Positions 37,353 through 45,164 of a stretch of 64,000 nt of DNA are shown piece after piece. The notes below the pieces were generated by a model. That model did not search any database, was not told the DNA's origin, and was given only the letters and a program-made list of their open reading frames with translations. The position numbers and the translations under genes are program-made. Origin of the DNA: Vibrio tapetis subsp. quintayensis. Its GTDB lineage: Bacteria; Pseudomonadota; Gammaproteobacteria; Enterobacterales; Vibrionaceae. The stretch lies in assembly GCF_030409945.1 (NCBI RefSeq), contig NZ_JAUFQV010000025.1, forward strand, positions 1-64,000, in the 5' to 3' direction. Numbering within the stretch: the first letter of the stretch is position 1; each line of letters opens with the position of its first letter.

Positions 37353-37886
37353 CTATTCTTGTAGAGTTTCCCAAGTTACTTCGCAATCGCCGTTATCTGC
37401 TGTTACGTATGCAGAGTTACCTGTGATCATGACTGACATGTCCATGGTGCGGGTCAATAGTTGGGACATGGCGCTGATTCCTTCCCAATCAAAACGGGTT
37501 ACTGCAGCTTTTAGCATACCAAATTTGCCTTTGTTTTGGTTCCACCAAACATCGGACTTAGTATTGAAGCTATAGACATGCACTTGCTTTGCTTGTCGAG
37601 TTGCTTTCTTTACGCGCTCAGTGTCGGGCTCACCAACGTCAATCCATAATTGAACTTGGTCGTCCAACGACTTCAACCAAACGGCTGGCTCTTCAATGTT
37701 AGATAGTCCCTTAGAGAACTGCAGATCTTCATGGGCGTTGATACAAAATGCCAATACGCGCGCCATCATTCGTTGTTCGTTTTCAGAAGGATGTTGAGCA
37801 ATAGTAAGGCTAAGGGAGTCGTAATAGTCGCGATTCATATCCGTTAATGTGATACGAAATTTGTAAATGGTAGGTTTAAGAGCCAC
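37353..37886 (-). CDS. yaeQ: YaeQ family protein
   Basis: 177 residues from GTG 37886 (VALKPTIYKFRI), matching E. coli YaeQ, which begins MALKATIYK. The frame is open to an ATG at 37919 (eleven extra residues), which is an acceptable alternative. Family motifs: ENEQRMMARVLAFCINAHED, WIDVGEPDTERVKKAT. The fold resembles a PD-(D/E)XK nuclease; the E. coli protein was once reported to affect hemolysin expression in RfaH mutants. Role here is not evident. Confidence 0.9.
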   Translation of the reverse strand: MALKPTIYKFRITLTDMNRDYYDSLSLTIAQHPSENEQRMMARVLAFCINAHEDLQFSKGLSNIEEPAVWLKSLDDQVQLWIDVGEPDTERVKKATRQAKQVHVYSFNTKSDVWWNQNKGKFGMLKAAVTRFDWEGISAMSQLLTRTMDMSVMITGNSAYVTADNGDCEVTWETLQE

Positions 37887-37983
37887 TGTATTTGTCTGCT
37901 TAGGTGATAGTGAGCCCATTGTACGACAGTTCTATGTGAATAGGGGAAATGTCGATGGAGTTATTTTTCGTATTATCAATATT

Positions 37984-38904
37984 TTACTGGTTATTTAATG
38001 TACATTCTATCGGTAGGCGTATAATCAATTGAGTAAATTGCGGATCTTCAACTTTCAACAGCAAAACGCCATTATGTTGTTCGACGATGTTCTTAGATAT
38101 GGCAAGCCCAAGGCCCGTTCCCCCACCATTTTCTTTAGTAGTGAAAAATGGATCGAATACTTTGCTCTGTATTTCTTGTGTGATCCCAATACCGTCATCA
38201 ATAACCGAAATTTCGACGTATCGGCCGTTACACTCGGTTTGTATCGAGCTTCGTATCCATATGTTTTGCCCGCTAAGGGGATCCGTTGAAATGGCTTGTT
38301 TGGCGTTGACCAACAAATTGACCAATACTTGTTGAATTTTACCAAAGTGAAAGGGCACTAGTGGTAGTGATGACTCAAGTTCTTGGTGTACGGTGATTGT
38401 ATATTTTAGCTCATTTTTAACGGCAATTAGTGCACTGGCAATGCATTGGTTGATGTCTGACAATGGTCTACTATCATGATGAGTGGTTGATAAGGTTTTT
38501 ATGCTGTCATTAATTTCGGCGACTTGCATTAATCCTTGCTCTGTATCTACCAGTAAATCCTTTAGTTCTTGAACCCCATCGTTCTCACACATCAGCTGAT
38601 GTTGTATGAGGTACTCTTCTCTCACCGCACCATAACTTATGATCTGCCATGCGAGTGTATCCAATTGTAGCAACTCATTGACCTGATCTTTGATCAACTG
38701 GAAGTTCGCCGTAGAGACACTCAGCGGATTGGTCAGTTCGTGATGAACACCAGCCGCAACGTAGCCCATAGAGGCCAATTTTTCGCTGTGATACAGTTTT
38801 TCTTCTAGCAATCTTAGTTTTTCTTCAAGCAGTTTTGATATTTCCTGTTGCTCGTAGAAGGACTGTTTATAGTCAACGTCGGTGTTTGGCTTTTTGTCAT
38901 CCAT
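37984..38904 (-). CDS. Soluble sensor histidine kinase (fourth gene of operon)
   Basis: 306 residues, no membrane span. N-terminal coiled coil with a short duplicated segment (KLLEEKLRLLEEKLYHSEKL), a HisKA domain with the phosphoacceptor His in GVHHELTNPLSV, and a HATPase domain with LVNLLVNAKQA, DDGIGI and TGLGLAISKNIVEQHNG. It starts 9 bases after the response regulator, so it is the last gene of the SBP-kinase-regulator-kinase unit. With no sensor domain it may act as a second input, or be driven by the regulator or a partner. Start ATG 38904 has AGGAGCATGAT before it. Confidence 0.92.
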   Translation of the reverse strand: MDDKKPNTDVDYKQSFYEQQEISKLLEEKLRLLEEKLYHSEKLASMGYVAAGVHHELTNPLSVSTANFQLIKDQVNELLQLDTLAWQIISYGAVREEYLIQHQLMCENDGVQELKDLLVDTEQGLMQVAEINDSIKTLSTTHHDSRPLSDINQCIASALIAVKNELKYTITVHQELESSLPLVPFHFGKIQQVLVNLLVNAKQAISTDPLSGQNIWIRSSIQTECNGRYVEISVIDDGIGITQEIQSKVFDPFFTTKENGGGTGLGLAISKNIVEQHNGVLLLKVEDPQFTQLIIRLPIECTLNNQ

Positions 38905-38913
38905 ATCATGCTC

Positions 38914-40278
38914 CTAGATAAAATAGGCTAATGCGGTGCGATGATTGGATTCGTATTCTCTTAGTCGTTCAAGAGTAGACTGATTAATCTCACTGCCTTG
39001 GGTTAACATTGTTGTACCATTGGGTAATACCACGTCGCGCTTGATGATAACGCCAACGGCCAAGTCGTTAACACTCACACAATAAACGATATTATGGACG
39101 TCATCTTGTGGCCTGTCCCTGAGTACCTTTTTGAATTGCGTGAGTACACTGCGATCGTAGATGGTGCCACAGTGTGTTTCAAGGTAGTTCATTGCAGCGG
39201 CAGGGGATTTCGTTAGCGATTTGTTGCTATTGGTTACCATAAAATCATAGTCTTTAACTACGCGAATAATACGCGATGGTGTTGGGATATCGTCACCTTT
39301 GATATGATCGGGATAGCCTGTGCCATCGAGGTTTTCATCTTGATACTTGACTAAGTTAGCAAGCGCGCTGAATCGAGTCATGTTTGAAATTATTTCATGG
39401 GCAGTGAGTGGGTTATTGGTCGGTGCTATGTGAGATTGTGCGAAATTCTGACTGCTGGTAGCACTCGGGTCTTCGCCAATTAAGCCCAACTTGTGCATGA
39501 TTGCACTCATATACGTCTGCTTGATGTCACCATCATCTAAGCCCATTAAGATAGCCACTTGCTTACATTGATAGGCAATGCGTTCTAAATCGTGCGCATC
39601 GATATCTGTTCGGTATTCGATTAGCGTTGTAATCAGAGACAAAATATCTCGGAACAAAGCCGAACGACTTTGGTGTGTCGATTTAAGCTTAGCAAAGGAA
39701 GCTCTTAGTGCTTCTGTTCTTGATGCGACCTTGTCTTCTAATGTCGCATTGGCTAATTCAAGTTCTTTGTTCTTTTGTTCAATTTCAGCCTTAAGTCTTT
39801 TCTTTTCTGATTGCAGCGTGAACAAAGATGCAGACTGCAACAGCGAAAAACGCAGGTTGTTATTGTCCCAAGGTTTAGTGAGGTAGCTATTAACGCCTCC
39901 ATCGTTGATTGCCCTGGTGGTTGCTTCTACATCGGCGTAGCCTGTGAGTAAAACCCGAATAGCATGTGGTTGTGTCTTTCTAGACTGAGCAAAAAATTCT
40001 GCGCCATCCATTTTAGGCATTCGCATGTCGGATAGGATAATGTCGACATCATTATCGGCTAAATACGCCAGTGCTTCCAGCGGAAATACAAAAGCTGAAA
40101 TCTCAAAGTCCTTTCGTAATACTCGTGTTAGTGCCTTTACGATATCCGGCTCATCATCCAAAATCAGTAACTTGGGTTTGTCTATAAAGTTATTTAGCGA
40201 AACGTCCATTGCTTCTCCCAAAGTCTCTGTTTCTATTCCAGCATCAAGGCGAGTTTGACCGCTCATTTCTATGCTCAC
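38914..40278 (-). CDS. Response regulator with degenerate HD-GYP domain
   Basis: 454 residues. Receiver domain residues 34-155: Asp41-Asp42 in ILDDEPDIVKAL, phosphoacceptor Asp84 in ILSDMRMPKMDG, Thr112 and Lys135. Coiled-coil linker 155-200. C-terminal HD-GYP-like domain 205-454: HD is replaced by HK (AIMHKLGLIG, His262-Lys263) and the HHE region reads KYQDENLDGTGYP, so several metal ligands are lost. GYP is retained. I infer a catalytically dead c-di-GMP-type output that works by protein contact. GTG start 40278; ATG at 40266 is an equally possible start. Third gene of the operon. Confidence 0.92.
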   Translation of the reverse strand: MSIEMSGQTRLDAGIETETLGEAMDVSLNNFIDKPKLLILDDEPDIVKALTRVLRKDFEISAFVFPLEALAYLADNDVDIILSDMRMPKMDGAEFFAQSRKTQPHAIRVLLTGYADVEATTRAINDGGVNSYLTKPWDNNNLRFSLLQSASLFTLQSEKKRLKAEIEQKNKELELANATLEDKVASRTEALRASFAKLKSTHQSRSALFRDILSLITTLIEYRTDIDAHDLERIAYQCKQVAILMGLDDGDIKQTYMSAIMHKLGLIGEDPSATSSQNFAQSHIAPTNNPLTAHEIISNMTRFSALANLVKYQDENLDGTGYPDHIKGDDIPTPSRIIRVVKDYDFMVTNSNKSLTKSPAAAMNYLETHCGTIYDRSVLTQFKKVLRDRPQDDVHNIVYCVSVNDLAVGVIIKRDVVLPNGTTMLTQGSEINQSTLERLREYESNHRTALAYFI

Positions 40279-40292
40279 TTAACGTTAGGCAT

Positions 40293-41924
40293 TTAAGTTT
40301 CTGACCGAAACGCAATTTCTAAGTCTGTCTCTACTGGAAGAGAAAACGTTACCGTTGTGCCTATGTTTTCGACGCTTTCAATTTCAATTTTCCCGTTGTG
40401 ATTCTCGATTATATTTTTCGCTGATGTCAGGCCCAATCCAGACCCATCACCAAAAGTACGGGTGGTATAAAATGGATCGAACACTTTTGATAGGTTAGCA
40501 CTATTCATGCCACAGCCAGTATCACTGATCTCCATCGTGACGAAGTTGTCGTATTGACTCGTCGCGATCTCAATCTTTGAATTCGACTGGTCTTTCGTGG
40601 CAAGGTGTGCATTTTTTATAACATATACAATGGCTTGCTGAATTTCTGTTGGATTCCCAATAAGAGGGGAGACAGTACCGAAAGTGATGTTCAAGTTAAG
40701 GTCTGCATTTAGTGTCAATTCACTTTCTTTGACAGCCAGCGCAACCAATTCATTGATGTTCACGTCATGGGACATGGTTGAATTCTCAAAGTGAGAATAG
40801 TTTTTCAATCCTGCGACAATCGACTTAATCCTTTTTGCATTTTCTTGAGATTCTTCTAAGCATTCGACAAAGTCTTGCTGTAAGTACGTGAAATCGTCAT
40901 TGTTAAGCAGGGGAGTAATATCGTGGATTTCAGTTGTTGGTTGCGCAAGTTTTAGTTTGATCTCAGACGTTAGGTTTTGGTAATCAGCCAGATATTGAGT
41001 GGCTGATTGTAAGTTACTGTTTATTGTCGCGAGCGGGTTGTTAATTTCATGCGCATAGCCAGAAGCTAACGTCCCTATTGCAGCGAGCTTTTCAGACTGT
41101 ATCAACCTGGCTTGGGTGTCCTTTAACTGTACGTTCATTTGTTCTAGGTGTACGTTTTTAGCCCTTAATTCCTGAGTCCTTTCTTTGACCTTGCTTTCAA
41201 GCGACGCATTCATTAACTCGAGTTGTTTTTGGTAACTGACGGATGCGCGTTCAGACTTACTTAGTTTAGTAACCATGTTATTGAAAGCCTTAGCGACGTT
41301 AGCAACTTCATCGTGCCCATGATCTGCCAAGCTAATGTCTCGGCGGCCACTGGCAATTTGCTGAGTAGCTCTTTCAAGGTGAGTTAAACGACGTGTTAAA
41401 TAGGCCCCTAAAACATAGGAGAATAGGGCAACTAACGCCATTTCACCCGCAACAATCAAACCACTCCATTTTTTTGCCTGATTAATTTGTTTATTCAGCG
41501 CCGACATATCAAAACCAATTTGAACTAACCCATATTGAATACCAGATTCCTGAATTGAATAAGATACATCGTAGATACCATCGGTCACCCACTCTGCGCT
41601 TTGTTCAGGCTTATGATAGTTATTAACAAATTCATCTGGCCCTCTTGTGGACAATGGTCGGCCTTCTTTGTCTATTACTCGAACGTAAACGATGTCTGCA
41701 TTGGTCATCAGTTCGGATGTATAAGCTTCTAATGACGCAAAGTCCCAAGACAACACGGCATCTTTAACGGTAGATCCAAAGAGTTTTGCGGTGGATTCAC
41801 CACGCTTGGTCAAACCATCAAAGTTGGTTGTTTCTAGATAACTAAGCGTAAGCGCCAACAACAAAGCCAATAAAACGGCCTCGATGACAGCGATGCCCAA
41901 AATGGTTTTGAGTCTAAGTGACAA
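40293..41924 (-). CDS. Membrane sensor histidine kinase with HAMP (second gene of operon)
   Basis: 543 residues. Span 1 near residues 8-28, a periplasmic domain of about 120 residues (ends YGLVQIGFDMSALN), span 2 near 155-175 (LIVAGEMALVALFSYVLGAY), HAMP (LTRRLTHLERATQQI), coiled coil, HisKA with phosphoacceptor His in YAHEINNPLATINSNL, and HATPase with VIKNAHLA, DTGCGM and GSGLGLTSAKNIIENHNG. It follows the PhnD-like binding protein by 8 bases. The periplasmic part is a plausible docking site for that binding protein, as in other SBP-coupled kinases (inference). Confidence 0.93.
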   Translation of the reverse strand: MSLRLKTILGIAVIEAVLLALLLALTLSYLETTNFDGLTKRGESTAKLFGSTVKDAVLSWDFASLEAYTSELMTNADIVYVRVIDKEGRPLSTRGPDEFVNNYHKPEQSAEWVTDGIYDVSYSIQESGIQYGLVQIGFDMSALNKQINQAKKWSGLIVAGEMALVALFSYVLGAYLTRRLTHLERATQQIASGRRDISLADHGHDEVANVAKAFNNMVTKLSKSERASVSYQKQLELMNASLESKVKERTQELRAKNVHLEQMNVQLKDTQARLIQSEKLAAIGTLASGYAHEINNPLATINSNLQSATQYLADYQNLTSEIKLKLAQPTTEIHDITPLLNNDDFTYLQQDFVECLEESQENAKRIKSIVAGLKNYSHFENSTMSHDVNINELVALAVKESELTLNADLNLNITFGTVSPLIGNPTEIQQAIVYVIKNAHLATKDQSNSKIEIATSQYDNFVTMEISDTGCGMNSANLSKVFDPFYTTRTFGDGSGLGLTSAKNIIENHNGKIEIESVENIGTTVTFSLPVETDLEIAFRSET

Positions 41925-41932
41925 TGTAACAC

Positions 41933-42751
41933 CTATTCCTTAGAAAGAAGCGGCTGTAAAAGTTTAATTTCAAGATCACGAACATCATCCCAATCGGAAT
42001 CTTGAGCGGTCACTATGCCATTAAAATTAATGGATTTAAGTAACTTTTTCCCTTCTGGGTCAGTATTCATATTGAGCATCGCTTGTTGGATATCATTCAC
42101 CACGGTTGGGTCCAAATTTGGATTTGATGCGAACGCATGAGGGGTGTATCCCGGCGTTTCCCACAAAACGCGAAGTTGTTCTGTTACTTCGGGGTCAGCG
42201 TTGCCAAAGGTACGATATACACCGCCACCAGCAATAAAGAAGCCCTTTGATACGCCTATGTAAACAGAGTCGTGAGATGAAACATAGCTCGGCGTCACAT
42301 TAATGCCATCTTGCTCCAGTTTCGCTCTGGGTAGTACGCTGGCGGCGAACGCTGCAGGCGAGGGGAACGCAAGTACTTTGGTGTTTAGTTCAGATAACTC
42401 ATTAATTGGGCTATCCTTTGGCACGACGATGATGCCTTTTATCTGTTTGTCTTTCTGTTTTGCGAACGCTTGATATCCAGGTTTTTGGTTAAAAACGGTA
42501 AAGTGATAAGGATTCATGTAGGCCATGTCGTATTGGCCCTCCAATAATCTAAGCTCGAAACTTGGAATATCTTTCGCCGTCGCAAACGTGATCTGATGGC
42601 CGGTTTTGTCGTTAAGGTATTTGAAAATAGGCCCCCACTTAGACGCCAATTTCTTTGCGCTTTGTTGTGGCACAATGCCAAAGCTGATGTCCTCCGCGGT
42701 TACGTTAGTTGCGAAGATACCCAGTATTATTGCGGCTGCTACTTTTAACAT
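41933..42751 (-). CDS. PhnD-like periplasmic binding protein (first gene of operon)
   Basis: 272 residues. Signal peptide MLKVAAAIILGIFATNVTA, then the type-2 binding fold of phosphonate/phosphite-type (PhnD) proteins: FGIVPQQSAKKLASKWGPIF, YDMAYMNPYHFT, FPSPAAFAASVLPRAKL, DSVYIGVSKG. No transporter permease or ATPase follows; the next gene is a histidine kinase. I infer that the binding protein acts as a soluble sensor subunit. Ligand unknown; the FGxxP and SPAAF patches are those of the oxyanion-binding group, but taurine- or nitrate-like ligands cannot be excluded. Start ATG 42751 is preceded by AAGGATGGGTT. Confidence 0.93.
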   Translation of the reverse strand: MLKVAAAIILGIFATNVTAEDISFGIVPQQSAKKLASKWGPIFKYLNDKTGHQITFATAKDIPSFELRLLEGQYDMAYMNPYHFTVFNQKPGYQAFAKQKDKQIKGIIVVPKDSPINELSELNTKVLAFPSPAAFAASVLPRAKLEQDGINVTPSYVSSHDSVYIGVSKGFFIAGGGVYRTFGNADPEVTEQLRVLWETPGYTPHAFASNPNLDPTVVNDIQQAMLNMNTDPEGKKLLKSINFNGIVTAQDSDWDDVRDLEIKLLQPLLSKE

Positions 42752-42833
42752 AACCCATCCTTAGTCGCGTAATTAATTCTCTATTATTCAAAGAGTAGAC
42801 AATCGTTCGCAGAATGCGAGTAAGCACTGTGAT

Positions 42834-42858
42834 AAATGCAATGAGGTGCATTGCATTT
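42834..42858. promoter_or_regulatory. 9-bp perfect inverted repeat upstream of sensory operon
   Basis: AAATGCAAT-N7-ATTGCATTT, symmetrical and unlike a terminator because no T run follows. It lies between the divergent sensory operon and a small membrane-protein gene: a candidate operator. Confidence 0.5.
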
Positions 42859-42967
42859 CAGGAATTAACGGTGCTGACACTTGGTGGATATCTTGTTAGA
42901 CTCGCGGCTTAAGTATTTAGCAAAATTGACTGAATAACTGCTAGTTTTGTAAAAGGGAAAGAAAAAC

Positions 42968-43168
42968 ATGATTAAGTACATTGTTATCGCGCTTGTTGGG
43001 TTGGGTGTTTATGTTGGCGTTACGTACAGCGATGATATTAAAGATGTGATCAACAGTGATCAGGTAGAAAGTGCTCAGGAGCATATTGATACCCTAAAAG
43101 ATGCGGCGGATAACATGACTGAAGCTGCTAGCGAGTTAGCAGACAAAGTATCTGAGACGCTAAATTAA
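42968..43168 (+). CDS. Small membrane-anchored protein with acidic helical tail
   Basis: 66 residues: a hydrophobic N-terminus MIKYIVIALVGLGVYVGVTY followed by an acidic helix (DDIKDVINSDQVESAQEH; TEAASELADKVSETLN). It looks like a periplasmic coiled-coil anchored to the inner membrane or a lipoprotein-like tether. AAAGGGAAAG ribosome site 6-10 bases before ATG and a perfect terminator after the stop support a real gene. Divergent from the sensory operon. Family not recognised. Confidence 0.8.
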   Translation: MIKYIVIALVGLGVYVGVTYSDDIKDVINSDQVESAQEHIDTLKDAADNMTEAASELADKVSETLN

Positions 43169-43193
43169 TAAATTACTAATCTATTATACAAAG

Positions 43194-43227
43194 AAAAAGA
43201 GCCATCTAAGTATAGAGGCTCTTTTTT
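43194..43227. terminator. Terminator between small-protein gene and mscS-like gene
   Basis: 10-bp stem AAAAAGAGCC / GGCTCTTTTT with a 13-base loop; bidirectional. Confidence 0.9.
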
Positions 43228-43245
43228 ATACCCGTTAGTCCAATA

Positions 43246-44352
43246 CTAACTTGGGTTCAAAGGGTGCTCTTCGGCTAAAGTTAAGCCTTGAAGATGGTTG
43301 ACGTTAACGGTTTGAGTTGGGTATGCGATGTCTGCGTCGTGTTTTTTGATGATGGCCATCACGTCTAATAGAATCGCTTGTTTTACTTCATGAAATTTCA
43401 CCCAGTTAACCGTTTTAGTGAAGGTATAAATGAAGAAATCCAATGAAGACGGCCCAAAACTATTGAAGTTGACGATCAAAGTTTGTTTGGCATCTATGTC
43501 TGGATGGTTTTGCAGCATTTCTTTGACATCACTGATAATCAAAGCAACTTTCGCACTATCGTTGTAGCGCAGACCAATGGTTTCGAGAATGCGGCGGTTC
43601 TTCATTCGTGATGGGTTTTCAACCACGATATTACTAAAGACCGAGTTGGGTACATACAAAGGGCGTTTATCAAACGTGCGGATGACGGTCATTCGCCAGC
43701 CAATTCTCTCAACAGTCCCTTCTATTTGACGATCTGGCGAACGAATCCAATCACCAACTTTAAATGGACGGTCGAAATAGACCATCACGCCGCCGAAAAA
43801 GTTAGACAGCAGATCTTTAGCCGCCAAACCGGCAATCAAACCACCCACACCACCAAAGGTAAGTAGGCCAGATAAACTCAGACCAAAACTTTGCATAATA
43901 CTGAGTAGCCCCAGTAACGCAAAAACAAGGCGGGCGATTTTGGCGATGGCTTGAACGGTTGTTTCATCGTGACGACTCTGTTCGAGCATTTCAGTTTCTA
44001 TATTGTTAATCAATCGAAATACGATCCAGACAGCGATCGCGATTGAAAACAGCATCTGTATTGAGCCTAACCAATTAAGTTCACTGTCGACGTAGGTTTG
44101 TAAAATATGCCCAATGGATGAGATAGCAGGCCAACACCAAATAAGCGTACTGATGGGGGTTTTAAGTGCATGAACAACGGCATCATCCCACTTGTTAACC
44201 GTTTTCTCCGTTAGGGTATCAATACGAGAGTAGATAATTCGCCAAGCAATCCATATACAAAAACTTAGCCCAGTAATAAGCAATACATCACTGAACCAAG
44301 ATTGCTGCACCAGAAAGATATCGTTACGCAGGTAACTGATTAGAGCATCCAT
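43246..44352 (-). CDS. MscS-family mechanosensitive channel
   Basis: 368 residues. Several hydrophobic spans in the N-terminal half, then the MscS core: pore helix GLSLSGLLTFGGVGGLIAGLAAKDLLSNFFGG and the beta domain FKVGDWIRSPDRQIEGTVERIG. It is followed by MTVIRTFDKRPLYVPNSVFS. The family opens on membrane tension and releases solutes in osmotic downshift. It is larger than E. coli MscS (286) because of an extended N-terminal membrane region, as in YbdG/YbiO-type members. Intact. Confidence 0.93.
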   Translation of the reverse strand: MDALISYLRNDIFLVQQSWFSDVLLITGLSFCIWIAWRIIYSRIDTLTEKTVNKWDDAVVHALKTPISTLIWCWPAISSIGHILQTYVDSELNWLGSIQMLFSIAIAVWIVFRLINNIETEMLEQSRHDETTVQAIAKIARLVFALLGLLSIMQSFGLSLSGLLTFGGVGGLIAGLAAKDLLSNFFGGVMVYFDRPFKVGDWIRSPDRQIEGTVERIGWRMTVIRTFDKRPLYVPNSVFSNIVVENPSRMKNRRILETIGLRYNDSAKVALIISDVKEMLQNHPDIDAKQTLIVNFNSFGPSSLDFFIYTFTKTVNWVKFHEVKQAILLDVMAIIKKHDADIAYPTQTVNVNHLQGLTLAEEHPLNPS

Positions 44353-44503
44353 AGGTTATTTATTTTCCTAAAAATTGACTCAAAATTGTAAGGCGAATCA
44401 AGCTATCGCTCAATAAAAATCGCCACTTTCCGGATACGCTTCCCATTTCAATTTGAAAAATGGCATAAATAAGCAACACTTGTAATAAGCGTCATAAAGG
44501 AAA

Positions 44504-44965
44504 ATGAGCATAATCATGGTGTGTATTAATTCGGTGGGGTATCCGGTTGCAGCAAAACATATTACGACTCACGCATTTGATGATGTATCCGGAGTGTGCA
44601 GTAAGCGCTTTAAACAGTCGATAGAGCATGACCTATTTCACGTGCACACACTGCTTGACGATCACAAGCAACCCATCGGTTATTGTTCTTTTTGGACGGA
44701 CGTTGTGCAAAGCCCAAGAAATGATGGGCAGGGTGTTTATTTCTTTCAAATACACTATATATACATTCGTCCAGACTACAGAGGACGACGGTTAGCCAAC
44801 ACATTGGCCAAGATGTTTGTTTGCCACGCGCTTAACGAGTTAAGAAACCGCCGAGAAGTAACGGCATTTTGCGACAAATCGCATTACACCAGTGACGGTG
44901 GTATCGCTTTTGGTCAAAAAGTGCAGCGATTACTTCAAGATACTAAGAACTTACGCTTTGTCTAA
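44504..44965 (+). CDS. GNAT-family acetyltransferase
   Basis: 153 residues. The acetyl-CoA site is IYIRPDYRGRRLANTLAKMF (RxxGxxL variant), with FFQIHYIYIRP beforehand. No secretion signal. Begins MSIIMVCINSV after AAAGGAAA, a strong ribosome site. Substrate unknown; it stands alone between an MscS channel and a hybrid kinase, so context gives no hint. Confidence 0.82.
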   Translation: MSIIMVCINSVGYPVAAKHITTHAFDDVSGVCSKRFKQSIEHDLFHVHTLLDDHKQPIGYCSFWTDVVQSPRNDGQGVYFFQIHYIYIRPDYRGRRLANTLAKMFVCHALNELRNRREVTAFCDKSHYTSDGGIAFGQKVQRLLQDTKNLRFV

Positions 44966-45164
44966 GTTTGCGTTTTTCTTAGTGAACTTATTCTTGTACA
45001 TCGCCTAAGTCTCATTGGTTGTACCGCTATCACAAATTCGTTGCGCAAACACTTGGTTAGGCGTTGAAATATTGAGGCCACGTGTTATCACATGCTATGC
45101 TTTGTTAATATCAGACTGATTTTATATACCTAACGCTAGCGTTTTCCTAAAAGGACCCGGTTTA

